Shown: positions 32,715 to 44,210, counted from the first letter of the stretch. The stretch is 64,000 nucleotides of DNA from Prorocentrum cordatum (GCA_963575745.1 CAUYUJ010022071.1:320830-384829), one strand, 5' to 3'. Made by a program: numbers and translations. Notes: generated from the sequence alone by a model not told the origin.

Positions 32715-33858
32715 GGTCCACGTGTTTTCAACGTGTCCAGGCCACGCAGGGGGGATATCTATCCAGCATGGTTGCCCCGAGCTGGAACCACGTGCTCTCA
32801 CGTGTGCGGGGCACCCACGGGGGGGGGACTCTAACGTGTGGTCGTCTAGGAGACCCCAGCATCGGGGCCCCACAAGAGCCAGACAATATCAACAACACCG
32901 CACCCGATGCGTAAACATGTGGCACGGTTTCCGCGGCGGGTGATGTTCGAGATTTCTTCCTGGGGTATCTAACACGGTGGTCCCGAGCTGGAACCACATG
33001 TTTGCACGTGTCCAGGCCCACAAGAGAGGTATCCAACATGGTGGCCCTGAGCTGGACTCACGTGTAATCCTGTGTCCAGGCCGCCCAGAGGGGCATCTAG
33101 CATGGCTGTCCCGAGCTGGAACCACGTAGTTTCATATGTCCAGGCCACCCAGGGAAGGGAATATCCAGCATGGTGGTCCCGAGCTGGAACCACGTGTCTT
33201 CGCGTGCCGAGGCCACCCACGGTGCGGTATCGAACATGATGGTCTCGAGCTGGAGCCACGTGCTGTTACGTGTCCAGGCCGCCACAGGTGGGAGGGGGTA
33301 TCTGAGATTGTTGCCGCTTGCACCTCGCTGGAACCACATGTCTCATGTGCCCAGGCCACCCAGAACAAAAAGAGGTATCTAGTAGGGTGGTCCCGAGCTG
33401 GGTCCACGTGTTTTCCACGTGCCCAGGCCACCCAGAGGGGTACAGTCGGGGCGCTGAAGAAGGAACCCTTCTCGTTGGGGAGGGGCTTGGTGTTCCTTGA
33501 TTGTTTTACAGTTTGGCTTTGGTTTTCCTGAGGTTTTCGATGGGAAATCCAAGCTGAACTTTTGGGATCAAGGGGCCTCGTTCCTTATTTAAGGTTCCTG
33601 AGGTCAACGCCCCGACTGTATCTAACACGGTTGCCCAAGGCTGGAACCACGTGTTTCCACGTGTCCAGGCCCAGGCCGCCCACGGGGCGGGGGGATCTCA
33701 CGTGTGGTCGTCTGGGAGCCCCCAACGTGGGGCCCCACAAGAGTCCGACACAATCAATATATCGGCACCAGATGTGGGATAACTTGACACTGCTTTTTCG
33801 GCGGGTGCTTTTCCAGATTTGCCATTGGGGTATCTAACATGATGGTCCCGAGTTGGAG
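32715..33858. repeat. ~64-bp tandem repeat array upstream of gene copy 4
   Basis: Same structure as in units 2 and 3, with one extra G near 33690 that accounts for part of the 8,250-bp period. It contains the MITE. Confidence 0.8.
33443..33618. mobile_element. 176-bp TA-flanked MITE, unit 4
   Basis: Same element and position as in units 2 and 3, with inverted CAGTCGGGGCG ends and flanking TA. A few point differences (for example CTTGGTGTTCC for CTCGGTGTTCC). Confidence 0.85.
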
Positions 33859-33880
33859 TCCGTAGCCATTTTGGCTCAAA
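33859..33880 (+). promoter_or_regulatory. Relict dinoflagellate spliced leader, unit 4
   Basis: Identical to the relicts in units 2 and 3, 64 bases before the ATG, with AG directly before it and no GT after it. Confidence 0.92.
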
Positions 33881-33944
33881 ATACATCAAGCAAGCTCCCT
33901 CTTGGGCAAGCATCCGCGACGTCAGCGGCTAAGTGTCCGCAGCA

Positions 33945-36900
33945 ATGGCGTCGCTCAGCGCGGGGCTGGCGTGGATGATCGGCGTATCCTGCGCCCTCTC
34001 CGCTGGCGCACAAGACGCCTTGGTAGAGTACGGGGTGCCGCTTTGGGCCCACGAAGGAGGACTGAACGACCGACGCTTGTATTTCGCTGACGCGCAGTGC
34101 ACCTACGCAAGCGTGCCGCTACCTTCTTCGGCCATGCTGTGCACCACTACAACGGCCTCGAGTACCACTACAAAGTCGTCAACCACAAAAACGACAACTT
34201 CTGAATCGACAGGAACAATGACAACGACATCGAGCACCACGGCAAGTTCGGCGACTCAGACAACAGGAACCTCGATTACCACTACGGCCGTGACTGGTAC
34301 AACATCAGAGACCACTATAACGAGAACTACGGTCTCAACCTTGACTACCACCTCTGGGACTACTACCTCTGGGACTACCACCTCCGGGACTACCACCTCT
34401 GGGACTACCACCACTGGGAGTTCTAGCAGCACGACCTCTGACAGTTCCAGCACTACCGTGTCCTCGACAACGGAGACTTCCAGCACGACGGAGTCCATGA
34501 CCTCCTCGACTTCTGTGAGTTCCAGCACCTCTGTGTCCTCGACGACTGCGAGTTCCAGCACGACGCGGTCCACCACCTCGGATACTTCGAGCACTACTGT
34601 GTCCTCGACGACTGCGAGTTCCAGCACGACGCGGTCCACGACCTCGGAGACTTCAAGCACTACCGTGTCCTCGACGTCCGCGAGTTCTAGTACGACGGTG
34701 TCCACGACCTCGGGGTCTTCGAGTTCCACCACGACAGGGTCCTCCCAGACACCGCCGACGCCAGCACCAACGCCAGCGCCTACGCCAGCACCGACGCCAG
34801 CACCTACGTCAGCACCTACGCCAGCACCTACGCCAGCACCTACGCCAGCACCTACGCCCGCACCGACGCCAGCGCCAACCCCAGCACCAACGCCAGCACC
34901 AACGCTAGCACCGACGCCAGCGCCTACGCCAGCACCGACGCCAGCGCCTACGCCAGCACCGACGCCAGCACCTACGCCAGCACCGACGCCAGCGCCAACT
35001 CCAGCACCAACGCCAGTGCCAACGCCAGCACCAACGCCAGCGCCAACCCCGGCACCAACCCCAGCACCAACGCCAGCGCCAACCCCGGCACCAACGCCAG
35101 CGCCTACGCCAGCTCCGACGCCGGCACCCACGCCCGCACCGACGCCAGCGCCAACCCCAGCACCGACGCCAGCGCCTACGCCAGCACCGACGCCAGCACC
35201 TACGCCAGCACCGACGCCAGCGCCAACCCCAGCACCAACGCCAGCACCTACGCCGGCACCGACGCCAGCGCCAACCCCAGCACCAACGCCAGCACCTACG
35301 CCCGCGCCGACGCCAGCACCAACGCCGGCACCAACGCCAGCACCAACGCCAGCACCGACGCCAGCACCTACGCCCGCACCGACGCCAGCGCCTACGCCAG
35401 CACCGACGCCAGCACCGACGCCAGCACCAACGCCAGCACCTACGCCGGCACCGACGCTTGCACCAACGCCAGCGCCTACGCCAGCACCAACGCCGGCACC
35501 GACGCCAGCGCCGACTCCAGCACCAACACCTGCACCAACAGCCATTCCTTCAACGACGGAGACTTCTAGCACGACGCGGTCGACGACTTCTGAAAGTTCC
35601 AGCACGTCCCGGTCCTCGACGACTGCGAGTTCCAGCACGACGCGGTCCACCACCTCGGACACTTCGAGCACTACTGTGTCCACGACCACTGCGAGTTCCA
35701 GCACGACGCGGTCCACCACCTCGGACACTTCGAGCACTACTGTGTCCACGACCACTGTGAGTTCCAGCACAACGCGGTCCACGACCTCGGAGACTTCGAG
35801 TAGCACTGTGTCCTCGACGACTGCGAGTTCCAGCACGACGCGGTCCACGATCTCGGAGACTTCGAGCACTACTGTGTCCTCGACGCGGTCCACGACCTCG
35901 GAGACTTCGAGCACTACCGTGTCTTCCAGCACGACGCGGTCCACGACCTCGGAGAGTTCTACATCTGCGACTTCGACATCTAGGACTTCCACGTCCGAGA
36001 CTTCAAGCACTACCTTGTCCTCAACGACGGCGAGTTCCACCACGTCCGTAACGTCAATAACCACTACCACATCCGCCACATCTATTTCGACCACGACCAA
36101 AACGGCCACCTCGCTCACTTCCAGCACTACTACCATATCAACTGTAACAACCACATCAGGTAGCACGATGTCCACGGTTTCTGCGACTACCACGTCCCAT
36201 TTGACTTCGACCGACACAACCTCGACCCTGACGACCTCTACGATCACCTCTACGGAGACAAGCGTGACCACCACCACAACTGTGGCGTTCTGTACCACTT
36301 GCGGCCTGTACCCGCTGCAGAATTGCGAATCTGTCAGCGCGGGAGAGTCGTGCCAAGGTATCCCCATGCAGACGCAGTGTGTCAGCCAGGACATCCCCGT
36401 GCTCACGTGCCCGAACGGGACTGGGCGACACCAAGCGCCAGAGCTGTCGAACGGCAGCTACCCCGAAGTGCTGTGCAGGGTGTGCGGCACTCCTGTCCTC
36501 ACCGCCGACTCGGACCCCCAGGCCTTCGTGTACACTGGCAACCTGACATTCGGCCAGAACCAGCTCAGCGGATGGGTGACCGAGACGATGGTGATCGGGT
36601 ACGAGCTGTACTGGACGTATGGAGATGGCGTGAAGGCGGATCAGATCGGCTACGTGGAAGTGGACGCCGATGCACCAGCTACTGTCGACGGCTGCTGCCA
36701 CGAGGATCACTACACCGTGGCGTTGATCAGCGTCGACATCCGAGGGACCCATGTCATGATTGTCCCCGTCGTGGAAGGGCTGGCCAAGACAGCGGTCGCG
36801 AGCTACTCACTGCCCCAAGGGGTCGAGGTGCCTCTGCTGTCTCTGGACGATGACAGCGAGTGCCCGCCAATGGCCGCGTATCTCTACCCTTCAGACCCCA

Positions 36901-38690
36901 TCGGCGAGTGCACTACCACAGTACAAACAACCACCTTCACCACGTCCACATCCTCGACCGTCACATCTGTTACCAGCACCTTGACCAGTACTACGGCAAC
37001 CAGTACGTGGTCGAGCACAACCACAGACACGTCAACCACTTCCACCACCGAGTCGAGCACAACTAAGACATCAATCACCTCGACTATTACAACAGTCTCA
37101 TCAGTCACAACCACTGAAACCACAACCACGGCTGGCACGCTGACCTCCGCGACGGAGACTTCTCTCACCGCGACTACCTTCTCCGCGACCACCACGTCGA
37201 AGACTTCCATCACCGCCACTACTACTAGCACCGGAAGCTCGACGTCGGCAACTTCCACAACCCAGACTTCCACATTGTCCGTGACACCGACGACCACCAC
37301 CAGGACGACGTACACGTCGACCAGGACCACGATTACTACTACAGGCACGTCCTCGTCAGCCACGTCCACGTCAGCCACGTCCTCGTCAGTCACGTCCACG
37401 TCAGCCACGTCCGCGTCGTACACAACAGTGTCGGGCACGTCCGCGTCAGGCACGACGCTGACTCTGACTGGTGTGAGTGCAACGTTGACGACCACCAGCG
37501 CGTCATCAACATCGACCATAACAACAACGGGGACATCTTCATCGACAGTATCAAGCACACTCACCACAATCAGCAATCGAACGATGACGACCACTAGCGG
37601 AACCAGTAGCTCTACGTCCATCACCAATACCAGTACCACTGAAACTTCCATCACCGTTACGTCTACCACTGCCACGACTACCACTGCCACGTCGACTACT
37701 ACCATGACCACCACTGCCACGTCGACTACCACTATCACGGAGACCACAGCGACCACAACTATCACGGAGACCACCACCACAGTGATAGAGTGCGAGATAT
37801 GTGCGATGAGTTTCTTCACTGGTTGCACCTTCGATGCCAACGACGCCCCCGGAAAGATCCTGCCCGGGGTACCTTGCACGCAGACCTTCGACTCGGAGGA
37901 GCTGGACATGTCCAACAAGTTCTACGTCGAGCCGAGCCCGTGCATCGAGTACGAGGGCAGCCTGTCGATGACATGCCCAGCCGGCAACAGCGTCGTGGAC
38001 CGCGCCGCGGTGTGGGAGACCGCGGCGCCGTGGGAGCAGTGGTACGACCTGCACCAGGCGCTCCCGCAGGTTGTTTGCCAGGTCTGCGACATGATCCTCA
38101 GCTCGGACGAAGACCTGGCAGAGAATCAGGTCACGTTCACCCTTACGTTCGGCCCGAACATGGTCCATGGCGAGATCAACCAGATGGACGTCCAGGGGTA
38201 CGAGGTGTACTGGGTCGACGCATATGACGTAATCGTTGACAACACGCCTGCGGCGAGCGTCGCGAAGCCGAGCGGCGCGTCGGAGAACGTGAAGTCCAGC
38301 TGTGGTTGTGATGCCTCCAAGTACTCGGTCTCGTTCGCAAGCGTGCCAGTCCCAGCGGGCGCGGATGGCCTCATGGTGGTGCCGAAGGACAACAACGGCT
38401 ACACCATGCCCGTTGGTCTAGTCGCCAGCTTTTCTGACACGTGGACGACAAGCACTCTGACCAGCACCACTCGGTCGACAACCACCGCTACTGGCACCAC
38501 GGACACCAACAGCATAACTAGCCTCACTTCGACCTTCGTCACCGCTGGCCCCACCGAGACGGCCACGGGGACCACGACGGCCTTCGTCTTACCGCCAACG
38601 GTCAATTCGAATGCTCCTGGTTTTGCGCAGCTGTCGGCGAACGTGCTGGCCTTCTTGATTGCGGCGGTCACCACGTCCTCTTTCGTGTAA
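33945..38690 (+). CDS. Secreted mucin-like, probably GPI-anchored surface protein, array copy 4
   Basis: 1,581 residues with the full domain set of copies 2 and 3. Several residues match copy 1 instead of copies 2/3: L33 (Ile in 2/3), Glu in the TTSESTG segment, Arg in [10 protein letters not shown] and Ala in FSATTTSK. These look ancestral. Private changes include Asn in DNTPAAS and Ala in AFLIAAV near the C-terminus. In the second Ser/Thr-rich stretch a 22-residue module ([20 protein letters not shown]) is present twice. One neighbouring SETSSST-type module found in copies 2/3 is missing, so total length is unchanged. The start was chosen as in copy 2. Last copy in the array; its 3' flank is interrupted by a 198-bp element. 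Confidence 0.88.
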   Translation: MASLSAGLAWMIGVSCALSAGAQDALVEYGVPLWAHEGGLNDRRLYFADAQCTYASVPLPSSAMLCTTTTASSTTTKSSTTKTTTSESTGTMTTTSSTTASSATQTTGTSITTTAVTGTTSETTITRTTVSTLTTTSGTTTSGTTTSGTTTSGTTTTGSSSSTTSDSSSTTVSSTTETSSTTESMTSSTSVSSSTSVSSTTASSSTTRSTTSDTSSTTVSSTTASSSTTRSTTSETSSTTVSSTSASSSTTVSTTSGSSSSTTTGSSQTPPTPAPTPAPTPAPTPAPTSAPTPAPTPAPTPAPTPAPTPAPTPAPTPAPTLAPTPAPTPAPTPAPTPAPTPAPTPAPTPAPTPAPTPVPTPAPTPAPTPAPTPAPTPAPTPAPTPAPTPAPTPAPTPAPTPAPTPAPTPAPTPAPTPAPTPAPTPAPTPAPTPAPTPAPTPAPTPAPTPAPTPAPTPAPTPAPTPAPTPAPTPAPTPAPTPAPTPAPTPAPTPAPTPAPTPAPTLAPTPAPTPAPTPAPTPAPTPAPTPAPTAIPSTTETSSTTRSTTSESSSTSRSSTTASSSTTRSTTSDTSSTTVSTTTASSSTTRSTTSDTSSTTVSTTTVSSSTTRSTTSETSSSTVSSTTASSSTTRSTISETSSTTVSSTRSTTSETSSTTVSSSTTRSTTSESSTSATSTSRTSTSETSSTTLSSTTASSTTSVTSITTTTSATSISTTTKTATSLTSSTTTISTVTTTSGSTMSTVSATTTSHLTSTDTTSTLTTSTITSTETSVTTTTTVAFCTTCGLYPLQNCESVSAGESCQGIPMQTQCVSQDIPVLTCPNGTGRHQAPELSNGSYPEVLCRVCGTPVLTADSDPQAFVYTGNLTFGQNQLSGWVTETMVIGYELYWTYGDGVKADQIGYVEVDADAPATVDGCCHEDHYTVALISVDIRGTHVMIVPVVEGLAKTAVASYSLPQGVEVPLLSLDDDSECPPMAAYLYPSDPIGECTTTVQTTTFTTSTSSTVTSVTSTLTSTTATSTWSSTTTDTSTTSTTESSTTKTSITSTITTVSSVTTTETTTTAGTLTSATETSLTATTFSATTTSKTSITATTTSTGSSTSATSTTQTSTLSVTPTTTTRTTYTSTRTTITTTGTSSSATSTSATSSSVTSTSATSASYTTVSGTSASGTTLTLTGVSATLTTTSASSTSTITTTGTSSSTVSSTLTTISNRTMTTTSGTSSSTSITNTSTTETSITVTSTTATTTTATSTTTMTTTATSTTTITETTATTTITETTTTVIECEICAMSFFTGCTFDANDAPGKILPGVPCTQTFDSEELDMSNKFYVEPSPCIEYEGSLSMTCPAGNSVVDRAAVWETAAPWEQWYDLHQALPQVVCQVCDMILSSDEDLAENQVTFTLTFGPNMVHGEINQMDVQGYEVYWVDAYDVIVDNTPAASVAKPSGASENVKSSCGCDASKYSVSFASVPVPAGADGLMVVPKDNNGYTMPVGLVASFSDTWTTSTLTSTTRSTTTATGTTDTNSITSLTSTFVTAGPTETATGTTTAFVLPPTVNSNAPGFAQLSANVLAFLIAAVTTSSFV

Positions 38691-39437
38691 GTGCTGCTTC
38701 CAGCCAGCCCGACATGAGCAAGGTCTAGCTTGCAATCAGGCCCTGCCTCCGGCTAGGAGGGAGGGAGGAGGGTAGCCAGGTGCACCTCGTGGAAGCCACA
38801 GGGTAGATTGAAGTCTTAGTCGGGCTCTTCTCGACTTCGGATTGCTTGCAAGAGTCGCAGCCGTTCCCAGCCGGCCACAACACGTGGCGCGCACGCCATC
38901 CTAACTATAGATGGGCCGGGAACCGCTTCCTTTTTTGCCCGGCGGCCCACCAGCTGCTGCTGCCGCCCGCGATGCAGGGGCGAGGCGCGAGGCACGACGT
39001 CCTGCGCCATCCGCCCGGCGTCTGTGGGCCCTCCACCCTGACGAGCAGCCAGGAGGCCACGCTGGACCTTCCAGCCATCTTGGCCCTGCGGGCGGCCCTC
39101 TGTGGCACCCGCCGCGGGCTCCTTGCCTCCCCATCACTGGCTGGCGCCTCGGTTCTGCTCCATCTTTCCTGCCCCCAGCCTGCTCCGTTCGAACGGGGCG
39201 CTGCGAAAGTCCCCTCTTCTCTCTAGGCGTGCCCTGCCCCCCCACCTCGCCCGCGCACCTGCCTCGGGCTATGGTGTCGGTGGGACCCAGGCGCGCTTGT
39301 ACTGTACTGTGTGTGTGTGCCGCCTCCGCCGTGGCGACGCGCCCGCGGAAGCATCTTGCGGTATGAGCGTCCGTGACGGGTTTGGTCTGGCCATGCCCTC
39401 TGGACAACGCTGTGCCACCTGGCGTCTCGGCTATATG
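38691..39437 (+). other. 3' flank of copy 4, first part
   Basis: Homologous to the flank of copies 1-3 and closest to copy 1 at several sites (CAGGCCCTGCCTCC, CTCTGTGGC). Interrupted by the foldback element that follows; homology resumes after it. Confidence 0.65.
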
Positions 39438-39635
39438 TCGGCGGCGAGCGAGGGGGGGAAGTGAGAAGGAGAAGGCCTTCTCAGAAGGTTCGGAAATCAT
39501 CGGTCTTCTGAGAAGGGTTCTAAGCTTTCTTCGAAGACAGAAAAACGTCTCAGAAGGCGCAAGGGCTTCTGAGAAGTCCCGCCGCCTTCTGAGAAGGCCT
39601 TCTCCTTCTCGCTTCCCCCCCTCGTTCGACGCCGA
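39438..39635. mobile_element. 198-bp foldback MITE with ~48-bp terminal inverted repeats
   Basis: The left end begins TCGGCGGCGAGCGAGGG and the right end is its inverse, CCCTCGTTCGACGCCGA. The inverted match continues through GGGGAAGTGAGAAGG and AGAAGGCCTTCTCAGAAGG for about 48 bp with few mismatches. The inside has further CTTCTGAGAAG inverted motifs. It is absent from the same site in copies 1-3, where the sequence reads through from GGCGTCTGTGTTATTTGACG. The target duplication is unclear because flanking bases have diverged. No coding capacity. Confidence 0.85.
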
Positions 39636-39827
39636 ATCTGACGCCCCAGGGCATGTTGTTTTGCTTCTGGTCGTTCTTGCTGTTTTTTGTTGCGCAGCTC
39701 GGTGGCATGATTGCGTCGCCGGCCTCGGCGGAGCAGCGTGCCGTGCACCGTCCTATCACTGCCCGCGTCTACCGCCCCACAGCCAAGCCTTGATGCCCGC
39801 TTCCGTCTTCTCCCCGCGCAAAACAAG
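39636..39827 (+). other. 3' flank of copy 4, second part
   Basis: Resumes homology with the other 3' flanks (GCTTCTGGTCGTTCTTG, CGTCTACCGCCCCACAGCC) but is more diverged. It ends in AAAACAAG directly before ATGGTGGTCCCGAGTTGG, the equivalent of the A-run in the other units. Confidence 0.6.
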
Positions 39828-39925
39828 ATGGTGGTCCCGAGTTGGAACCAGGTGTTTTCACGCGTCCAGGCCACCCAGGTGGATATCTGCTATGGTGGCC
39901 TCGAGCTGGAACCGCGGTCGCGGTC
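39828..39925. repeat. Last ~64-bp repeat units at the array edge
   Basis: One full unit and part of a second (GTCCCGAGTTGGAACC, CACGCGTCCAGGCCACCCAGG, CTCGAGCTGGAACCG). Similarity to the array ends here and the higher-order repeat block of the other units is absent. Confidence 0.75.
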
Positions 39926-40044
39926 GTCGCTGTCCGCCGTCGTTGTCGGCGTCGGCGTTTCGGCCCGCCCTTGCTCGATGCATGTCGCCTCGGTTGGACT
40001 CGCCCTCATCATTTCGCCCTGTTGCGCAACATAGACTTTTCACA

Positions 40045-40440
40045 ATATTCCGACTGCAGTCAGCTCTGGGCGAGCAATGCGCCCAGGCAGCTCGAGCTTG
40101 AGGCCCAGCTCAGCTGTGTCAGGATTCGGATGCAAGGGAAGATCTGATTCACGACGCAACAGAGCGCAGAACTGTGCATATTCGCCCCCGTTCGTTTCGT
40201 CCCGTTTCCGAACTGAATCGGATATGGAGTTCGAGCTGGTCGAGCGCCCCGCGCGTTTCGATTGCGGCCAGATCTGAGTTATGCGTTCAGGCAGTTCGAG
40301 CTTAAGATCCGGATCAGTTCGATCGGGATTATTGCGCCACAGACGACCTCATCCACAATGCAAGGTATGACGCGTCCCACTTTATTGCAGCTTAGCGCAG
40401 CCCCTGGCACTGGACATTACCATCGCTACCTCGTCCGTGC
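40045..40440. repeat. Dispersed repeat DR-C, two diverged copies
   Basis: Two units (about 40052-40150 and 40276-40440) related to the second half of the 435-bp duplication at 5737-6640. Shared landmarks are CAGGCAGCTCGAGCTT or CAGGCAGTTCGAGCTT, AGATCCGGATCAGTTC and GCGCAGCCCCTGGCACTG. Confidence 0.6.
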
Positions 40441-41207
40441 TTCATATTCCATGCTTCACATTGTTGTATCCCTTTTCGGGGTTCTTTGGTAGATCATGTT
40501 TTACCCGAAGGCCCTACGGCACTATCAAGGACGATCTGTCAGCCCCATATTCCTTCTCCCGCCAAGTCTCGCGTGTCAGCGGTCGCATGTTGGTTGGCCC
40601 CACCCTACTCCCTCTGCTCCGCATCCGCCCCCCCGGGAGGTTCAAAAGTGCCAGGATGCTCTTGGAGACGTCCGGAGTCTCTTGGAGTCGGGGGCGGCAA
40701 AGAGGGGGGTGATGACTTCGGGGGGGGGGGGGAGGACATCATGGCGCGGACCATGATATTTCCTCAGATTTCACGGCGTCTCTTTTTGTTTCATTGCGTC
40801 CCTGGCCCCCCCCTTTCTGGGCCGCGCACGTGCCGCTGGCCATGAGTTGCGCCACCCCCTCTTGGACGACCCCCTCTCGGCCGCCCCCGATGGGCCCCCC
40901 CCCCCCCCCCCGATGGACGAGACAGACGTGCGAGGATCTCGATTCTCGGTCGGCCATCTCCCTCGCCGGGCCCTGGAGCCCGCCCGAAAAATCCGCGGCC
41001 AGGGCCCCTCCCTGGAGTCCCGAACGCTCCCGCTCGAGGTCAGTCTCGCTCAGGAGGGGAACAAAAACACAGACACAGATTCACCGGCGCTTCCCAGGAA
41101 AGCATGGGAAGATACGAGGAGTGTGGGGGAAGACGACAACCCAGAGAATATGGGAAGATAGGGGGATCCAATATGGGAGAATAGGGGGATCCTCAGATTT
41201 GTGTCTA
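40441..41207. other. Intergenic sequence with homopolymer runs, no gene supported
   Basis: Contains a G run near 40720 and a C run near 40895. CCACCCCCTCTTGGACGACC at 40852 resembles the start of the window. Open frames are short and compositional. Confidence 0.5.
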
Positions 41208-41212
41208 TTTAT

Positions 41213-41855
41213 CTGTGTGTGTGTGTCTGGTGTATGTCTGTGTGTGTCTGCTGTGTGTGTGTGTCTGTGTGTGTCTGTGTGTGTGTGTGTCTGTGTGTGT
41301 GTCTGTGTGTGTGTCTGTGTGTGTCTGTGTGTGTGTGTGTCTGTGTATGTGTCGGTGTGTGTGTGTGTGTGCCGCTGTGTGTGTGTGTCGGTGTGTGTGT
41401 GTCTGTGTGTGTGTCTGCGTGTGTGTCTGTGTGTGTTTGTGTCTGTGTGTCTGTGTGTCTCTGTGTGTCTCTGTGTGTCTCTGTGTGTCTCTGTGTGTCT
41501 CTGTGTGTCTCTGTGTGTCTCTGTGTGTCTCTGTGTGTCTCTGTGTGTCTCTGTGTGTCTGTGTGTCTCTGTGTGTCTGTGTGTTTGTGTGTCTGTGTGT
41601 CTGTGTGTTTGTGTGTCTGTGTGTCTGTGTGGTTGGGTGCGTGGGTGCGTGGGTGCGTGGGTGTGTGTGTGTGTGCGTGTGCGTGTGCGTGTGCGTTTGC
41701 GTGTGCGTGTGCGCGTGCGTGTGCGTGTGCGCCTGCGTGTGCGTGTGCGCGTGCGTGTGCGTGTGTGATTGTGTGTGTGTGTTGTATGTTGTGTGTGTGT
41801 TGTGTGTTGTGTGTGTGTTGTGTGTTGTGTGTTGTGTGTGTTGTGTGTGCGTGTG
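41213..41855. repeat. GT-rich microsatellite, ~640 bp
   Basis: Nearly uninterrupted TGTG tract with regular TCTG interruptions, a GTGTGTCTCT subarray (about 41455-41560), a GGGTGCGT stretch (about 41635-41660) and GCGTGTGC repeats. Cys/Val-rich and His/Thr-rich open frames across it are artefacts. Such alternating purine-pyrimidine tracts can adopt Z-DNA. Confidence 0.97.
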
Positions 41856-42071
41856 TCCCTGGGCCCCTTTACTCGCCCGTCTCGGTCCGACTCGATTTCG
41901 GCTTCCCGGCTGCCCGAGGCGGCCCGACGCTTGCACGGCGTTGTTTTCTTATAAACCCTGGCGCGGCCGAGAGCCGATCCTCCGATTTTGACCCCGCCCC
42001 CCTGCGGCCCGAGTCGGTCCGCAGTCAGATCCGATCTGGCCTTCCGAGGCGGGAACCCAGACATGATCGCG
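41856..42071. other. Intergenic spacer
   Basis: GC-rich sequence between the GT tract and repeat DR-A. No gene or repeat recognised. Confidence 0.4.
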
Positions 42072-42240
42072 TCGTGAAAAAATCAGGACGGGAGTTTTTG
42101 GCTATTTTCGGCTCTGGGGGGCCCTCGCCGGGCCTCGGGACCGTCAAAAAATGCTTCAGGACGAAAAACCGGCCCCAGGGAAAGAGTCGAGGTTTCCAGG
42201 GGCGCCGTCCTGAAAAAATCAGGGCGTCGCATGTCTGGGA
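42072..42240. repeat. Dispersed repeat DR-A, copy 2
   Basis: Similar to 138-310 across CCCTCGCCGGGCCTCG, CAGGACGAAAAACCGG and GTCCTGAAAAAATCAGG, in the same orientation. Confidence 0.6.
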
Positions 42241-42244
42241 ATGG

Positions 42245-42305
42245 ATCCATAACCACCGCCTGGGGTATCGATCTTCGCGGACCTCCACAGGCGGTGGATA
42301 TGGAT
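42245..42305. repeat. Hairpin repeat HP, copy 1
   Basis: Stem ATCCATAACCACCGCCTG pairs with CAGGCGGTGGATATGGAT (17 of 18 positions) around a 25-base loop. A second hairpin with almost the same stem but a different loop lies at 58508-58565. Confidence 0.8.
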
Positions 42306-42494
42306 ACATGTGGGCCCCCGGTGTCCAAAGTCGGAGGCTGGGGGGCGTGAACGGAAGTGGCCCCAACCGGGAAATCGGTTCTGGTGTCCGTTCGTGTCGT
42401 GCGTGCGGGCGGGGCGAAGCTGCGAGAGTTCCTGCACTGATAGGGGCCAAATTGAGCCCAAAGGGCCGCCCCCCCCTCCCGGGCGGGCGCGTGG

Positions 42495-42655
42495 TTGTCC
42501 CGCGGTTGTCTCGATGGTTGTCTCGATGGTTGTCCCGATGGTTGTCCCGATGGTTGTCCCGATGGTTGTCCCCATGTTTGTCCCGATGGTTGTCCCGATG
42601 GTTGTCACGATGGTTTTCCTGATGGTTGTCCCGATGGTTGTTCCGATGATTGTCT
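42495..42655. repeat. 12-bp tandem repeat (GATGGTTGTCCC)
   Basis: About 13 units with few substitutions, followed by an ATAG/ATAC-rich stretch with TATATATATACATACATAC near 42705-42735. Confidence 0.9.
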
Positions 42656-42939
42656 TGAGATAGATAGATCCATCTACATAGTTTATATAGATGAAGAAAA
42701 CATATATATATATACATACATACATACACATACAAGACTGCAGTGGCGCTTCGCGCCATGCACCTTGGTCCTTGAAGTTTGGAATGCAGGCGGAATGGCA
42801 GGAAGGTCAAGCCGACAATTTAGCGATAACTCCTGGTTGCCTTTTCCGGCACCGCCGCTATAATTATGTTATTCGTTATCTTTCCTCCACGCTTATTGTT
42901 CCTTATTTTCGCCATACCCTGCGCATTCTCCCCATCCTC

Positions 42940-43640
42940 CTCAGCTCTTTTTTGCGGAGGTTCCTCCTTGGAGAGCCTCTAGGGGCCTCACAAAAGTTGT
43001 TTCGGGCTTTCTGAAGGCCTTCTGGAGGCCTCCTGGGCGTATTCTGGGGGCCTCCGGGGGCTTCCTCGGGCCACCGTGCCTCCAACCGCCGTCTCCCTGA
43101 ACGACCGAATCACGTTTTGGAATTCTTCGGAGGGTGTCTTTGGGCCATCTTGGGCCGCCATGGGGCTCTCTGAGGGCCATCTTGGACCCGCGTTGTGCCG
43201 TTTTGGGGCTCTCTTGGACTGCTTGGAAGCCCTTTCGGACGGTTGTGGGGCGATTTGGGAGCCTCCCAGGCGGCTTCGGACGCTCGGAAGACCGCCGTCT
43301 TGGAGCGTCGGGAAGCCGAAAAGAGGATAACCCCAAAATTCGCCAAAAACCCACAGAAAATCAATTATTTTTGCGTCGGGGGGGCCTTCTTGGAAGTGCT
43401 CTTGGAGGCCTTTGCGGCCGTCCTGGAGGCCTCTTGGGCCATCTTGAGGTCACCTCGGTCACTCTTGGAGCGCTCTTGTGCTGTCTTGGGAGTCTCTGGG
43501 ACGTCTCCGATGACCCCCCTGATCGCCTTAAGTGTGCTGGGAAGGCTTGGCAAAACGCCTTGCGATGCCCAGTGGCCGCTTCGAGGCCCGTCCGGAGGGC
43601 CCCAGAGCCCCAGGTCCTGGGAGTCCGGTTTTTTTTTTGG
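42940..43640. repeat. Higher-order repeat block, forward orientation
   Basis: GGCCGTCTTGGAGG- and GGCCTCTTGGGCC-like subunits around a spacer at about 43300-43370 (GTCGGGAAGCCGAAAAGAGG, AAAATCAATTATTTTTGC). It is the reverse complement of the block type found in the gene array and the same orientation as 61940-63130. The T and G runs at 43628-43650 mark its end. Confidence 0.7.
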
Positions 43641-43691
43641 GGGGGGGGACGGGTTTTCCCCCCGCCCGGGCTTATAAAAATATGGGAAGAG

Positions 43692-43693
<2 letters not shown>

Positions 43694-43733
<40 letters not shown>
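43694..43733. repeat. (TA)n microsatellite
   Basis: About 20 uninterrupted AT dinucleotides. Confidence 0.98.
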
Positions 43734-43736
<3 letters not shown>

Positions 43737-43799
43737 CCTTTATCCTATAAAATTACATCCGGCAACCCCCCCGGCAAATCCACACTGGCCGGACCACGC

Positions 43800-44210
43800 C
43801 AACATAGTACCCATGAAGGCTCCAAAATGGCTCAGGAAGGCCTCCAAAATTGCTCCCGGATCGTCCAGGAGGCCTCCACGCTGGCCCTATTACAACCCAT
43901 AGGCACCCAAGACGGCCCCAAGAGAGCCCCACGACGACCCAATAGCCCTCCAACACTTCCAAGATAGCTTCCAAGACGGCCCGAAGCGCCCCACGAGGGC
44001 CCCCAATCGGCACCGCAAAGCTCCCAACACAGCCTCCGACGGCGTCAGACGGGCCAGGACCCCCATGAAACGGCACAGGAAGCCCCCAAGAACCCCCAAA
44101 GAGACCCCAAGAGGCCCGAGAAGGCTCCCAACACGGTCCCACGAGGCCCCCGACAAACTTCCTGGAAGCCGCGAGAATGCCACAAGATTCTCCAACAGGG
44201 CCTCCTCGTA
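43800..44210. repeat. Higher-order repeat block, reverse orientation
   Basis: AAGACGGCCCCAAGAG- and CCCACGAGGCCCCC-like subunits in the orientation used in the gene array. Followed by a CTCCTCTTC-rich stretch to about 44280. Confidence 0.65.

Larger units (their letters stand above)
7045..39925 (+). repeat. Tandem array of four ~8.2-kb gene units
   Basis: Four head-to-tail units. The gene start codons lie at 9226, 17449, 25695 and 33945, giving periods of 8,223, 8,246 and 8,250. Units 2 and 3 are almost base-identical. The 4-base difference between the last two periods comes from 3 bases in the 3' flank (30490 region) and 1 base near 33690. Copy 1 is the most diverged. Homology after copy 4 runs to about 39925 and then ends. 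The unidirectional, intronless arrangement is typical of dinoflagellate gene arrays. Confidence 0.95.

Noticed and set aside
41081-42064. Open frames rich in His/Thr or Cys/Val
   Set aside because: They translate the GT microsatellite.
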